Below, piece by piece: positions 4,884-5,677 of a DNA stretch of 5,677 bases. Source of the stretch: an uncultured Oscillospiraceae bacterium (GTDB lineage Bacteria; Bacillota; Clostridia; Oscillospirales; Oscillospiraceae); assembly GCA_934590505.1 (NCBI GenBank), contig CAKTPC010000129.1, positions 1-5,677 of the forward strand. Reading direction: 5' to 3'. Below the pieces are notes generated by a model, which had not been told where the DNA came from, searched no databases, and saw only the letters and a program-made list of their open reading frames with translations. Position numbers and translations under genes: made by a program. Each line of letters begins with the position of its first letter. Positions within the stretch are counted from its first letter, which is position 1.

Positions 4884-5677
4884 ATGAGCGTTTGGAATGC
4901 TGTGATCCTTGGTCTTGTGCAGGGCATTACCGAGTTTTTGCCGGTGTCAAGCTCCGGACATCTTTCGATAATAAATAATCTTTTCAACATGTCTGATATC
5001 CAGTCCGGGCATTTGTTTTTTGACGTGCTTCTGCATCTGGCGACGCTTATCTCGATCCTCGTCGTTTATTGGAAAGACATCGTCAGCATGACATATGAGA
5101 CGTTGGCCTTCGTTAACCTCGGGCCGCTCGCGGGTATGCCGCGCGAGCGCTATCCAGCGGCGCGCATGCTGTTCATGATCGTTATGGCGACGCTCCCGCT
5201 CTTCCTTATCCTGCCGGTAAAAAGCATGCTCGAAACGCTCTATTACCACAATATCTTCATCGGCATCGCGCTCGTCCTCACGGGCTGCATGCTCTATGTG
5301 TCGGATAAAATGACACCAGGCAAAAAGACCGAGCGCAATATGACAGTGCTCGATGCGCTGATAATCGGCCTGTGCCAGTGCGTCGCGGTCGTCCCCGGGC
5401 TCTCCCGCTCCGGGACCACGATTACTGCCGGCATCGCAACGGGCCTGCGGCGCGACTTTGCCGTGAAGTTCTCCTTCCTGATGAGTCTGCCCGCCGTTCT
5501 CGGTGCAAACATCCTCTCCATCGTTGACGCAGTGCAGGAGGGGATAGAATGGAGCAATGTCCCGGCTTATCTTGTCGGCATGGCCGTTGCTCTGGTTGCC
5601 GGCATTGCGTCGATCAACCTGCTCAGGTACATAAGCTCGAAAGGCAAGTTCGGCGGCTTTGCGTATTACTGCTGGGT
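4884..5677 (+). CDS. uppP: Undecaprenyl-diphosphatase UppP (BacA), 3' end outside the window
   Basis: UppP is an integral membrane enzyme that removes one phosphate from undecaprenyl pyrophosphate, recycling the lipid carrier for peptidoglycan and other wall polymers; overexpression gives bacitracin resistance. The 264 residues visible are highly hydrophobic. They carry both family motifs: the (E/Q)xxxE motif as Q13-G-I-T-E17 within QGITEFLPVSSSGHL, and PGLSRSGTT at 171-179 with Arg175. Hydrophobic stretches fall at about 4-20, 43-63, 92-112, 121-140, 155-172, 193-215 and 228-248, with a polar loop at about 80-92 (GMPRERYP). The reading frame runs off the right edge, probably about 10-20 residues before the normal end (family about 270-280). 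The start at 4884 matches the usual MSxxxAxILG beginning and the ribosome binding site; 4878 would add Met-Gln. An in-frame TGA at 4848 excludes longer forms. Confidence 0.95.
   Translation, partial: MSVWNAVILGLVQGITEFLPVSSSGHLSIINNLFNMSDIQSGHLFFDVLLHLATLISILVVYWKDIVSMTYETLAFVNLGPLAGMPRERYPAARMLFMIVMATLPLFLILPVKSMLETLYYHNIFIGIALVLTGCMLYVSDKMTPGKKTERNMTVLDALIIGLCQCVAVVPGLSRSGTTITAGIATGLRRDFAVKFSFLMSLPAVLGANILSIVDAVQEGIEWSNVPAYLVGMAVALVAGIASINLLRYISSKGKFGGFAYYCW

Noticed and set aside
4947..5249. Minus-strand 100-codon frame opposite uppP
   Set aside because: It is a charged shadow of a hydrophobic membrane protein, with no independent support.

Overview
The window looks like a GC-rich low-G+C-lineage Firmicute, most likely a gut-type clostridium of the Oscillospiraceae kind. 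This is inferred from the gene content (NrnA-type DHH phosphoesterase, TepA-type ClpP-like protease, clostridial-style RibF, TruB and UppP), from strong GAGG / GAGGTGAT ribosome binding sites and from GC-rich codon use. No RNA gene or marker is present that would fix the taxon. All six genes lie on the + strand.

Positions 1-3000 hold the conserved translation and cofactor cluster rbfA (5' end outside the window) - nrnA - truB - ribF. rbfA and nrnA overlap by 11 bp, nrnA and truB share an ATGA junction, and ribF follows truB after 7 bp, so the four are almost certainly one transcript. It is probably the tail of a longer nusA-infB-type operon lying to the left. Their products mature 30S subunits, degrade nanoRNA/pAp, make tRNA pseudouridine-55 and synthesise FMN/FAD.

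Positions 3001-4060 hold a 76-bp gap, a single-pass membrane protein with a hexad-repeat Pro-rich stalk and two PepSY domains, and then a clear intrinsic terminator. No terminator is seen between ribF and this gene, so it could be read from the upstream operon, although a weak promoter candidate lies in the gap. In many related genomes rpsO follows ribF; here it does not.

Positions 4100-4790 hold a TepA-type ClpP-like serine protease gene with a near-perfect ribosome binding site. It is bounded by terminators on both sides; the second is a 12-bp perfect stem built from the last codons of the gene. Positions 4791-4883 are an AT-rich gap with a convincing extended -10 promoter that drives uppP (undecaprenyl-diphosphatase), which runs off the right edge.

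The window is mostly ordinary core-genome sequence. There is no sign of mobile elements, CRISPR, phage or a recognisable new system. The least explained item is the PepSY membrane protein.
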